DNA of 6,213 nt. Source: DAOTWP01 sp034435675 (GTDB lineage Bacteria; Chloroflexota; Anaerolineae; Aggregatilineales; Phototrophicaceae). Positions 1 to 5,252 of this stretch are shown one piece after another. The DNA lies in assembly GCA_034435675.1 (NCBI GenBank), contig DAOTWP010000093.1, forward strand, positions 1 to 6,213, read 5' to 3'. Under the pieces are notes generated by a model. The model made no database searches, had not been told where the DNA came from, and was given only the letters and a program-made list of their open reading frames with translations. A program made the translations under genes and the position numbers. Within the stretch, counting starts at the first letter, position 1. Each line of letters starts with the position of its first letter.

Positions 1-25
1 GTTCAGGTACTGTTTTAGATGTCAT

Positions 26-83
26 GCAGGGCATCCTCCGGTGAATGTTGTTGGCACAACTATTCTCCCAGATCATGCCCTGC
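26..83. repeat. 9-bp inverted repeat with nested hairpin
   Basis: GCAGGGCAT at 26-34 is the exact reverse complement of ATGCCCTGC at 75-83, with 40 bases between. Inside that loop, GTTGT (47-51) and ACAAC (56-60) form a second 5-bp stem closed by a TGGC tetraloop. There is no T-run on either side, so it is not a standard intrinsic terminator. It could be a structured RNA end, a cruciform or an element edge. Pairing is seen directly; function is unknown. Confidence 0.4.
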
Positions 84-105
84 TTGTCCTTATCTTGATG
101 CCTAT

Positions 106-129
106 GGGGGCACACCAGGTGTGTCCCCC
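106..129 (-). terminator. Hairpin just downstream of the lipoprotein gene, possible terminator
   Basis: GGGGG-CACA (106-114) pairs with TGTG-(T bulge)-CCCCC (120-129) around a CCAGG loop, a strong 9-bp stem with one bulge. It begins about 25 bases past the TGA of the minus-strand lipoprotein gene, where a transcription stop would be expected. No T-tract follows on the minus strand, so it may act as a 3' end stabiliser or a weak terminator rather than a classical intrinsic one. Confidence 0.4.
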
Positions 130-155
130 TGCGCTGCTGTGCGACTTGTCGTGCC

Positions 156-1307
156 TCAGGGCGCTGCCTGCGTCACGGTAATGGTCACCTGACCGGAATT
201 GTTCACTTCACTGATTTCGGTCACCTGCCCCAGCGAGTCAACCTCATACGCCAGTGTGTATGTGCCGGTTCCAAACGTCAGCGTGCCCAGATCCAGCGTT
301 GTACTCTGCCCCGGCGTCAACCCGCCGACGCTGAATTCCTGCCGCGCGCCATCCGGGAATGCCACACTGACGACGAACTCGCCGGTGGCAGTGTCACCCT
401 GATTGCTGATGACCAGCGAATACTGCTGGCTGATGCTCGACTGATCTGCCGGGATAACCAGATTGCGCTCGCCGCCGACACTTGCCGGGACCAGGTCTGC
501 CGGACGCGGCGTGTCCGCCGGGCGCGGGGTTTGCGAGGGCAGCGGCGTATTGGTTGGCAGGGGGGTGTTGGTAACGCGCGGTGTGGCGGTTGCCAGCGAA
601 ACGACGGGCACAGCGCTGCAATTGCCGCCTAATGTCGTTAACTGTGAGAAAATCCAGCCGGTGCGGTTGTTGTAGACCACCTGCCACCAGCTGTTGTCGC
701 CCAGCCGCCCGGTGACCGGCACAGCGATGTTCTGCGGGATAACCGCGATGATATTGTCGGTGGGGGCGGTGTCTGGCGTAGAACGCATGCGCAGCCCGCT
801 GCTGGCGTCAATAATCGCCTGGCAGGGTTGGGTCGGTCCGATCACCGGGCGCGGGTTGCCAGAGGACGGGCTGGTTGCCTGTGCCGGAATAGTCGCCACA
901 GCGCTGGAGACTTCGAGTGTGATGGTCGCCGGTTGGCTCTGGGTTGTTCCGCGGAAGGCGATCACGCTGACCTGCAATTCGCCATCATCTGCATCTTCAG
1001 GCACAACCGAGTCAATCACAACACTGGTCGCCCCGCCCACAACGCCTTTGGTCTGGGGAATGCCGTCGCCCACGGTCATCTGCACGCGATCCGGTGAGCC
1101 GCTGACATTCACCGTCACGAACAGTTCATCGCCCGGCTCCACTTCCGTGCCGCTGCGCGGGGAAGAAATTGTTACGGTTGGCGCAGGCAGGTTGTCCAGG
1201 GGGGTAGAGGTTTCCCCCGGTGTGTCAATATCGGTTTCGCTGCTGAGATTGCAGGCGCTTAGCAGTGCGGCGATGAGGATCAGACAAAATAGCAGTCGGG
1301 TTCGCAT
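156..1307 (-). CDS. Secreted lipoprotein with Ig-like, SH3-like and CARDB-like domains
   Basis: A 383-residue exported protein. Residues 1-18 form a lipoprotein signal peptide (basic MRTR, then a hydrophobic core) ending in lipobox L16-S17-A18-C19, so Cys19 should be lipidated; Asn at +2 gives no obvious retention signal. Residues ~42-134 look like an Ig-like beta domain (PTVTISSP start). Residues ~162-230 resemble a bacterial SH3 domain (GLRMRSTPD, then WWQV and GWIF strands) and are bracketed by Cys162 and Cys230, which may form a disulfide. A Thr-Pro linker (240-271) with five TP steps leads into a CARDB-like domain (~272-378) with the typical EVNN end. This architecture is common in Chloroflexota envelope proteins and suggests adhesion or wall binding; no catalytic domain is visible. 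The start is supported by AAAGGG 7 bases upstream (1315-1320). The function beyond surface attachment is unknown. Confidence 0.88.
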   Translation of the reverse strand: MRTRLLFCLILIAALLSACNLSSETDIDTPGETSTPLDNLPAPTVTISSPRSGTEVEPGDELFVTVNVSGSPDRVQMTVGDGIPQTKGVVGGATSVVIDSVVPEDADDGELQVSVIAFRGTTQSQPATITLEVSSAVATIPAQATSPSSGNPRPVIGPTQPCQAIIDASSGLRMRSTPDTAPTDNIIAVIPQNIAVPVTGRLGDNSWWQVVYNNRTGWIFSQLTTLGGNCSAVPVVSLATATPRVTNTPLPTNTPLPSQTPRPADTPRPADLVPASVGGERNLVIPADQSSISQQYSLVISNQGDTATGEFVVSVAFPDGARQEFSVGGLTPGQSTTLDLGTLTFGTGTYTLAYEVDSLGQVTEISEVNNSGQVTITVTQAAP

Positions 1308-1320
1308 AGGGCAGCCCTTT
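1308..1320 (-). promoter_or_regulatory. Ribosome binding site embedded in a mini-palindrome before the lipoprotein start
   Basis: On the minus strand AAAGGG sits 7 bases before the ATG. Its AGGG (1315-1318) can pair with CCCT (1308-1311) immediately before the start codon, leaving a 3-base loop. The ribosome binding site is therefore half of a perfect AGGGC-T-GCCCT palindrome. Four base pairs are weak, so a regulatory role is only a possibility. Confidence 0.35.
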
Positions 1321-1355
1321 GATGATCGTTAATGATGGGTGAAGTAGTCACTCTG

Positions 1356-1384
1356 ATTGTAACACTGCCTGTATGTAGCAACAA
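1356..1384 (-). promoter_or_regulatory. Candidate promoter of the lipoprotein gene
   Basis: On the minus strand TTGTTG (1379-1384) and TACAAT (1356-1361) are separated by 17 bases. The -10 box matches the consensus at 5 of 6 positions and the -35 box at 3 of 6. The predicted leader would be about 40 nt. The box lies between the upstream V4R gene's hairpin terminator and the lipoprotein start, which fits separate transcription. Confidence 0.4.
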
Positions 1385-1432
1385 ACCGCACAGCCCGGCG
1401 ATTGCTGAACGCTTCACCACCGCTGCCGAACG

Positions 1433-1461
1433 CAAAACAGCCCCTGCGAGTGATAGGGGCT
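1433..1461 (-). terminator. Intrinsic terminator of the V4R-domain gene, possibly bidirectional
   Basis: AGCCCCT and AGGGGCT (1439-1445 and 1455-1461) form a perfect 7-bp stem around a 9-base loop. On the minus strand it is followed by GTTTTGCG and lies about 30 bases after the stop of the V4R gene. On the plus strand it is followed by TCTTTG, but no plus-strand gene ends here. The T-tract is short, so efficiency is uncertain. Confidence 0.6.
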
Positions 1462-1489
1462 TCTTTGCCTGACGCGATGTTGTCGCACG

Positions 1490-2119
1490 TTAGCTGATTG
1501 GTTCTTTGTAGATGACGTACCGCCCCATATCGTTGCCCAGCCCGATACAGGTGGTCATATCAACCTTGAATTCGTGCCCGCCAGAAACCCAGCGCAGCCC
1601 TTCTTGCAGCAAGCCCTGCCCAACGAAACACACGGGTTTGTCGGACTTGCGATTCCAGCACATCGGGCAGCGTTCCAGCGTGTAGACAATGCGGTCATTG
1701 CCTTCTTCGTACACATTGGAAATCTGGTCAGAAAACTGCGAGAAGATGTTCGCCATTGCCGGGACGCCGATTTTCAGCTTCGCGTTGAGCGGCAGCACCT
1801 TAAATGCAAGGTCGCCAACACCCGCCAGCGCCCCGAAAGCCCGCAGCCCCTGCGCGAAGGTGGCACGTCCTGCGCGCAGCGCCAGACCACGTCCCCCGCG
1901 CGGACCGTACATTTCTTCCAGCGCCACGTTCAACGCCGTGAAATCCGCGAAATCGAAGCCTTTTTCCAGATTATCAGGGGGATAATTGCCCTGTAACTGC
2001 TGCAAGCCGGCAAGGTTGAGAATGGCGTTCAGCCCATTCTTCCCCATGATTTCTTCCATGGCTTCAATGAAGATGCGGGCAAACTTATTCGGATAGTAAT
2101 ATCCAGCTTTTTCTGGCAT
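1490..2119 (-). CDS. V4R (4-vinyl reductase) domain protein
   Basis: A 209-residue cytoplasmic protein. The C-terminal half (~120-206) carries V4R features: Cys151-x2-Cys154, Cys164, the SGGHEF segment (179-184) and TTC191IGLG, ending in a YVIY strand. V4R is a small-molecule or hydrocarbon binding domain first noted in bacteriochlorophyll protein BchJ and in archaeal and bacterial regulators; the conserved cysteines have been suggested to bind metal. The usual second Cys after the GD-type motif is absent here (GNDMGRY, 195-201). The N-terminal half (MPEKAGYYYP, then a helix with MEEIMGKNGL) matches the layout of stand-alone V4R proteins. The start at 2119 is chosen over an upstream ATG at 2275 because GGAGG lies 10 bases before it, the extra 52 residues look non-coding and would span the promoter, and the homologous-looking sequence begins here. 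No DNA-binding or kinase domain is attached, so it may be a sensor or ligand carrier. The ligand is unknown; nothing nearby ties it to pigment synthesis. Confidence 0.82.
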   Translation of the reverse strand: MPEKAGYYYPNKFARIFIEAMEEIMGKNGLNAILNLAGLQQLQGNYPPDNLEKGFDFADFTALNVALEEMYGPRGGRGLALRAGRATFAQGLRAFGALAGVGDLAFKVLPLNAKLKIGVPAMANIFSQFSDQISNVYEEGNDRIVYTLERCPMCWNRKSDKPVCFVGQGLLQEGLRWVSGGHEFKVDMTTCIGLGNDMGRYVIYKEPIS

Positions 2120-2128
2120 CGCGCCTGG

Positions 2129-2134
2129 TCCTCC
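2129..2134 (-). promoter_or_regulatory. Strong ribosome binding site fixing the V4R gene start
   Basis: GGAGGA on the minus strand lies 9 bases before the ATG at 2117-2119. It is the best Shine-Dalgarno match in the window and decides the start in favour of the shorter 209-residue product. Confidence 0.7.
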
Positions 2135-2211
2135 AATCGGTGAGAAAAGCCAACCGTGGTCTGTTGAATTTGCATCGCGGTGGGACTTGCCCTCCGTGAG
2201 GCTTTCCCTCA

Positions 2212-2241
2212 AGTATAGTACAAAACCCCGCGCCCTCCCAA
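2212..2241 (-). promoter_or_regulatory. Candidate promoter of the V4R-domain gene
   Basis: On the minus strand TTGGGA (2236-2241; 4 of 6 matches) and TATACT (2212-2217; 5 of 6) are separated by 18 bases. The leader to the ATG would be about 85-90 nt, longer than for its neighbours. The region also contains a 7-bp inverted repeat, CAAAACC (2221-2227) with GGTTTTG (2264-2270), which overlaps the promoter spacer and could act as an operator or as the end of the miaB transcript. Confidence 0.5.
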
Positions 2242-2281
2242 TTCTCAGGGTAGGCGCAGTGGCGGTTTTGCGCAAGTGCCG

Positions 2282-3652
2282 TCAGCCCGCCAGCACGACC
2301 AGCGGCTCGTCCATCTGCTGTGGCAGGCGTCCCTGCATACTGTAAGGTCCTGTCCACGTTATTTCAACATCAACCAGCCTGCCGCGCAAGTCGCTGTCAG
2401 ACTCGAAAAAGACCAGCTTGTTTTGTGGGGTGCGCCCGCGCCATTTGCCTTTGTGCCGCTCTTCTACCAGCACGCTGACCGTCTTACCCAGATTGCGCGC
2501 GTTGATCTCTGCGACCACCACTGCTTGCAGGTCGTCCAGCATTTTGTGACGCCGCACTTTTTCTGCTTCCGGCACATCGTCTTCCATGCGCCGGGCGCTA
2601 ACGGTGTGCGGGCGCGGGCTGTAGCGCGCCAGATGCGCCTTGTCCAGTCGCAGATCCGCCAGCAGATTGTAGGTATCCATAAACTGCGCTTCGGTTTCAC
2701 CGGGGAAGCCCACGATGATGTCCGTATGAATGGCTACATCTGGGATACGCTGGCGAATGCGCTCGACTAGTGTACGATACTGTGCCTGCGTGTAACCGCG
2801 TTTCATGCGTTCCAGCACCTCATCGTTGCCCGCCTGCACGGGCACTTCGATATGCGGCATTACTCGCGGCAGTTCCGCCACAGTATCCAGCAGTTTGTCG
2901 GTCATCCAGTTGGGATGGCTGGTCAAAAAGCGAATGCGCTCGACACCGTAGTCTTGCGCCACGCCGTGCACCACCCGCAGCAAATCCGCCAGATCAGGAC
3001 CGTCTGCAATCTCCTTGCCATAGCGGTCCACAATTTGTCCCAGCAGGGTAACTTCTTTGACACCCTGCTGCGCCAGACTGCGCACATGCGCCACGATTTC
3101 GCCCACGCTGCGGCTGCGCTCCACGCCGCGCCGGAAAGGAATGATACAGAAGGTGCAGGCGTGCGAACAGCCGTAAACCACCGGCACATGCGCGCTGATC
3201 AGCTTGTCCTGCTCGTGCGCGGGCAGAATCAGGTCGCCATCCTGAAGGGCATCACGCTGCTGCCGCGCGGCGGCTTCCTCCGCAAGCAGTTCAGCATCCC
3301 CGGCGCGGTCGCGCAGGAACTGAAGCATCGGTGCGGGTTCAGAGGGTGGCAGAAAGACATCCACGAAGGGCAGTTTTTTGCGCAGGTGCAGGGGATCGCG
3401 CACACCCACCATGCAGCCCATGACGCCGATAATCTTGTCCGGCTGCTGCGCCTTGAGACCACGCAGCAGCAGCAGTCGTCCCAGCGCCTTGTCTTCTGCG
3501 CTCTGGCGCACAACACAGGTATTGACCACGAGAATGTCGGCATCGTCAGGGTTCTCAACGGCGCGATGTCCCATGCGTTCCAATTCGGAGGCAAGGTGCT
3601 GCGTATCAGCCGTATTCATCTGACAGCCGAAGGTCCAGATGTAGTAATGCAT
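2282..3652 (-). CDS. miaB: tRNA-2-methylthio-N6-dimethylallyladenosine synthase MiaB
   Basis: A 456-residue radical SAM methylthiotransferase. MiaB converts i6A37 to ms2i6A37 in tRNAs reading UNN codons, using SAM and two [4Fe-4S] clusters in the cytoplasm. The N-terminal UPF0004 domain (1-~125) carries the three auxiliary-cluster cysteines: Cys10 in FGCQMN, Cys46 in NTCVV and Cys80 in MGCM. The radical SAM domain (~150-380) holds the CxxxCxxC triad Cys162/166/169 (GCSHACTFC). Later landmarks are the PVQAGNDEVLERMKRGYT stretch (271-288) and IVGFPGET (313-320). A C-terminal TRAM RNA-binding domain occupies ~385-446. Length and order match complete MiaB; the WTFGCQMN start separates it from RimO and MtaB. 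The usual GQNVNSYG motif reads GQIVDRYG (205-212). No upstream in-frame start exists before a stop at 3677-3679. There is no clear Shine-Dalgarno before the ATG, so initiation may not rely on one. It has its own promoter and is probably transcribed alone. Confidence 0.96.
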   Translation of the reverse strand: MHYYIWTFGCQMNTADTQHLASELERMGHRAVENPDDADILVVNTCVVRQSAEDKALGRLLLLRGLKAQQPDKIIGVMGCMVGVRDPLHLRKKLPFVDVFLPPSEPAPMLQFLRDRAGDAELLAEEAAARQQRDALQDGDLILPAHEQDKLISAHVPVVYGCSHACTFCIIPFRRGVERSRSVGEIVAHVRSLAQQGVKEVTLLGQIVDRYGKEIADGPDLADLLRVVHGVAQDYGVERIRFLTSHPNWMTDKLLDTVAELPRVMPHIEVPVQAGNDEVLERMKRGYTQAQYRTLVERIRQRIPDVAIHTDIIVGFPGETEAQFMDTYNLLADLRLDKAHLARYSPRPHTVSARRMEDDVPEAEKVRRHKMLDDLQAVVVAEINARNLGKTVSVLVEERHKGKWRGRTPQNKLVFFESDSDLRGRLVDVEITWTGPYSMQGRLPQQMDEPLVVLAG

Positions 3653-3688
3653 TTCTGGTTTACCGATGATTCTTTGTTAGCCGCGAGT

Positions 3689-3717
3689 ATTGTATCGGAA
3701 TGCCTGATGAGCGTCAA
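3689..3717 (-). promoter_or_regulatory. Near-consensus sigma-70-type promoter of miaB
   Basis: On the minus strand TTGACG (3712-3717) and TACAAT (3689-3694) each match the consensus at 5 of 6 positions and have the ideal 17-base spacer. The predicted start site leaves a leader of about 30 nt. A palindrome, CGGCTCAGCCG, lies just upstream at 3731-3741 and could be an operator or a weak 3' hairpin of the preceding gene. This is the best promoter in the window. Confidence 0.72.
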
Positions 3718-3749
3718 TGCGCCTGTCTAACGGCTCAGCCGATTTACCG

Positions 3750-4178
3750 TTACTCACCGAGGGCAGACAGCAGTCGCACAGTGGCGAAGCTTACGCCGCG
3801 CGCCGCGCGCGAACAGGTCAGCTTAAAGACAATCCTGTTGATGCCCGGCACAACCTGCCGGGTGATGTCGCATTCAAAACTGCCGGCATGACTGAGCGTA
3901 CCAATTTGCGCTCCATTGACAAAGATGGTCAGCTTGTCCGGTGCGCCGTCCACTTGCAGTACATAGCGCAACGGCGGGGTTGTGGGTGTCAGCGCAAAAC
4001 TGTTCAGGAACCAGTCTGCGCCACTTTGTCCCGAACACGAAACAACCCAGTCAACCAAACGAGTAAGCGGCAGCCAATCCGCTTCTGTTCCTGTGGACTG
4101 GCTGTAATCGGTGCCTGTGCGATCTGCAAAGCGATAAAGCCAATGCTGATCCAGCGAAATGGCTGTGAGTGTTGCCAT
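3750..4178 (-). CDS. Small stand-alone galactose-binding-like (GH2 N-terminal-like) jelly-roll protein
   Basis: A 142-residue protein without signal peptide or membrane segment. The spacing of motifs resembles the N-terminal sugar-binding jelly-roll of family 2 glycosidases: an early WLYR strand (13-16), DWLPL (34-38), GADWFLNSFAL (53-63), an alternating VDGAPDKLTIFVNG segment (76-89), then FECDIT (101-106) and VVPGINRIVFKL (109-120). In GH2 enzymes the equivalents are 'WYRRTF', 'VNG..vG' and 'DiT..v.pG.N'. Here the fold would stand alone, with no catalytic barrel. It may bind a carbohydrate or act as a small accessory protein, but this is recognised from pattern only and no substrate can be named. 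GGGGAAG 6 bases before the ATG (4185-4191) supports the start. It lies between the clpP-like gene and miaB with terminator-like signals upstream, so operon membership is doubtful. Confidence 0.72.
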   Translation of the reverse strand: MATLTAISLDQHWLYRFADRTGTDYSQSTGTEADWLPLTRLVDWVVSCSGQSGADWFLNSFALTPTTPPLRYVLQVDGAPDKLTIFVNGAQIGTLSHAGSFECDITRQVVPGINRIVFKLTCSRAARGVSFATVRLLSALGE

Positions 4179-4194
4179 AGCTTGCTTCCCCGCA

Positions 4195-4221
4195 ACAAAA
4201 AAGCCCCAGTTGGTTGGGACT
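4195..4221 (-). terminator. Hairpin plus T-run in the leader of the jelly-roll gene (attenuator-like)
   Basis: On the minus strand AGTCCCA (4221-4215) pairs with TGGGGCT (4208-4202) around a 6-base loop with one mismatch, and the descending arm runs straight into six Ts (4202-4197) followed by GTTG. It ends just 16 bases before the start codon of the jelly-roll gene. It may be a second terminator for the upstream gene or a leader attenuator; the mismatch lowers confidence. Confidence 0.45.
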
Positions 4222-4240
4222 ATACTCTGTCACTGTTTGC

Positions 4241-4246
4241 ATTATA
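4241..4246 (-). promoter_or_regulatory. Perfect TATAAT -10 box upstream of the jelly-roll gene
   Basis: TATAAT on the minus strand lies between the clpP-like gene's terminator and the jelly-roll start. No good -35 box stands 16-18 bases upstream, where the terminator T-tract lies, and there is no extended -10 TGn. If used, the transcript would start around 4235 and include the hairpin at 4202-4221. Confidence 0.35.
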
Positions 4247-4258
4247 CGGCGTGACGCT

Positions 4259-4285
4259 AAAAAGAAAATCCCCCAATGGTGGGGG
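4259..4285 (-). terminator. Intrinsic terminator of the clpP-like gene
   Basis: On the minus strand CCCCCA pairs with TGGGGG (4285-4280 with 4275-4270) around a 4-base loop. The stem is followed at once by ATTTTCTTTTT. It lies about 60 bases after the stop codon of the clpP-like gene. Perfect stem, tight loop and long T-tract make this the clearest terminator in the window. Confidence 0.8.
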
Positions 4286-4344
4286 CTAAGCCGGCGTTTC
4301 TTGCTGCCAGCTAATCCTGCCGCTGAAGCCGCGGTTCGATGCCG

Positions 4345-4968
4345 TTACCCCCGCAGAATGTCGTCCACAAAGCCATGCTGTACGGCGGCTTCGGCATCAA
4401 TCCAGAAGTCGCGCATCAGCATTTTGCGGATATCGTCCTCGCTGACGTTCGAGTGGTCAGCGTAGAACGAGACCAACCGATCCATTGCCTTGCTCTGCAT
4501 GCTCAATTCGTCTTTGAACTGTTCATGCGTACCCCAGACGACTGTCGAAAGCTGGTGAATGAGCATGAAACTGTTGGGCAGAATGTAGCGCTTCGCACAG
4601 GACATGGCAATCAGGGTTGCCGCGCTGGCACAGATGCCTTCGACAACCGAATAAACCGGAGATTTGATCATTGCCAGCTGATCTGCAACGCTGAACCCTG
4701 AAAACAGGTCCCCGCCGTAGGAATGAATATGCAGCCAGATGGGCGTCATCGGCTGTCCTTCCAGCCCACGCGAAAGATGTTCGGTGCGCAGCTGCGAATC
4801 GGTTTCACGCAGCGTGCGCATCAGCGCGAGACAGCGGTCACTGTCTACATCGGCATAGAAGTAGACGTGATTGTCTACGGTTTCAACAGTGAGGCGCGTG
4901 GTGCCGTCACCTGCATTGTCGCCGATTTTGTTAAGTGGTTGTCGGAACCACGAGCGTGATGCTGGCAT
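4345..4968 (-). CDS. ClpP-like serine protease (Clp-fold, family S14-like)
   Basis: A 207-residue cytoplasmic protein of the Clp/crotonase fold. The Ser-His-Asp triad can be placed by comparison with E. coli ClpP: Ser115 in GICASAA (111-117), His138 in MLIHQ (135-139) and Asp187 in MRDFW (185-189). The oxyanion-side Gly motif is SYGGD (83-87) instead of the usual SPGG, and the C-terminal AEAAVQHGFVDDI stretch matches the family. The length equals E. coli ClpP, but residues 1-75 do not resemble the canonical N-terminal axial loops; they hold a beta segment (VYFYADVDS, 35-43) and a hydrophilic stretch (TDSQLRTEHLSRGLEGQP, 56-73) before the first catalytic-core strand. This resembles non-canonical ClpP-like or phage-type proteins more than housekeeping ClpP. 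No clpX or other ATPase is nearby. GGAAGGG 8 bases upstream (4977-4983) supports the start. The fold and triad are well supported; the partner ATPase and substrates are unknown. Confidence 0.85.
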   Translation of the reverse strand: MPASRSWFRQPLNKIGDNAGDGTTRLTVETVDNHVYFYADVDSDRCLALMRTLRETDSQLRTEHLSRGLEGQPMTPIWLHIHSYGGDLFSGFSVADQLAMIKSPVYSVVEGICASAATLIAMSCAKRYILPNSFMLIHQLSTVVWGTHEQFKDELSMQSKAMDRLVSFYADHSNVSEDDIRKMLMRDFWIDAEAAVQHGFVDDILRG

Positions 4969-5090
4969 GGTGAAAGCCCTTCCGATGGAACTATAGTTTG
5001 ATTCTACAATGACTATGATAGGCTGGTAGCTAAAGTCTCCGAACGAGATTCAGGCTATTGGTCCTAATTATACAGGAGTTTTTAAGGGTC

Positions 5091-5210
5091 ATGAAGGTTC
5101 AGTTATGGACTTTCAGCCCGCTGCTGGCGTCTGCCGGTTGTGCCTGCCGGCTGTGCCTGCTGGTTGTGCCTGCCGGTTGCGCTTGCCAACGTTCGCTGGC
5201 AGAATGGTGA
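5091..5210 (+). CDS. Possible 39-residue Cys-rich small ORF or leader peptide
   Basis: ATG at 5091 opens 39 codons ending in TGA at 5208-5210, starting MKVQLWTFSPLLASAG. It contains five Cys (17, 19, 22, 30, 32) and a hydrophobic centre. AGGAG at 5074-5078 is 12 bases upstream and AAGGG at 5084-5088 only 2 bases upstream, so neither Shine-Dalgarno is well placed. Most of the composition comes from the 13-bp tandem repeat: three units equal 13 codons, so units 1 and 4 both encode AGCAC. It shares the reading frame of the radical SAM gene, and no other stop lies between them. It could be a leader peptide, a decayed N-terminal extension or chance. I do not recognise it. Confidence 0.2.
   Translation: MKVQLWTFSPLLASAGCACRLCLLVVPAGCACQRSLAEW
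5132..5187 (+). repeat. 13-bp tandem repeat, four copies plus a partial fifth
   Basis: Units start at 5132, 5145, 5158 and 5171; the consensus is TGCCGGTTGTGCC. Units 2 and 3 differ from it at one position each and unit 4 at two; a further TGCC (5184-5187) begins a fifth. The unit length is not a multiple of three, which argues against selection as a protein repeat. Adjacent units can also form GCCGG/CCGGC hairpins. Possible roles are a protein-binding array in the divergent control region or slipped-strand minisatellite growth; the role is unknown. Confidence 0.85.
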
Positions 5211-5221
5211 CTGCTGACCTG

Positions 5222-5252
5222 TTGGCGATCGAACCACGAGTGTGGTGATAAC
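5222..5252 (+). promoter_or_regulatory. Weak candidate promoter of the radical SAM gene
   Basis: TTGGCG (5222-5227) and GATAAC (5247-5252) each match the consensus at 4 of 6 positions, but the 19-base spacer is long. It would give a leader of about 18 nt carrying the GAGGG ribosome binding site. No better plus-strand pair was found between 4990 and 5276. Confidence 0.22.

Noticed and set aside
3..44. Possible C-terminal tail (SGTVLDVMQGILR) of a plus-strand gene entering from the left
   Set aside because: Only 13 codons before a TGA are visible and the frame overlaps the inverted repeat; too short to support a gene call without the flanking sequence.
478..600. Direct repeats in the DNA of the Thr-Pro linker
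   Set aside because: They are explained by the repeated NTPLP and PRPAD peptide units of the lipoprotein linker and do not form a CRISPR or mobile element.
694..1332. 212-codon plus-strand open frame
   Set aside because: Antisense to the lipoprotein gene, which has a lipobox, ordered domains and a ribosome binding site; the plus-strand translation shows no domain.
2120..2275. 52-residue N-terminal extension of the V4R protein from ATG 2275
   Set aside because: The extension crosses the promoter boxes and has no recognisable sequence, while ATG 2119 has a strong GGAGG at good spacing.
2852..3730. 292-codon plus-strand open frame
   Set aside because: It lies antisense to miaB, whose cluster cysteines and domains are unmistakable; the long open frame is a by-product of GC-rich codon use.
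4989..4998. AACTATAGTT palindrome as a bidirectional promoter core
   Set aside because: It gives TATAGT on both strands, but no acceptable -35 box lies at 16-18 bases on either side; kept only as a note in the intergenic description.
5208..5210. TGA read as selenocysteine joining the small ORF to the radical SAM protein
   Set aside because: The radical SAM protein already has a natural N-terminus at 5277, no convincing SECIS-type stem was seen after the TGA, and the residues before it match no known family.
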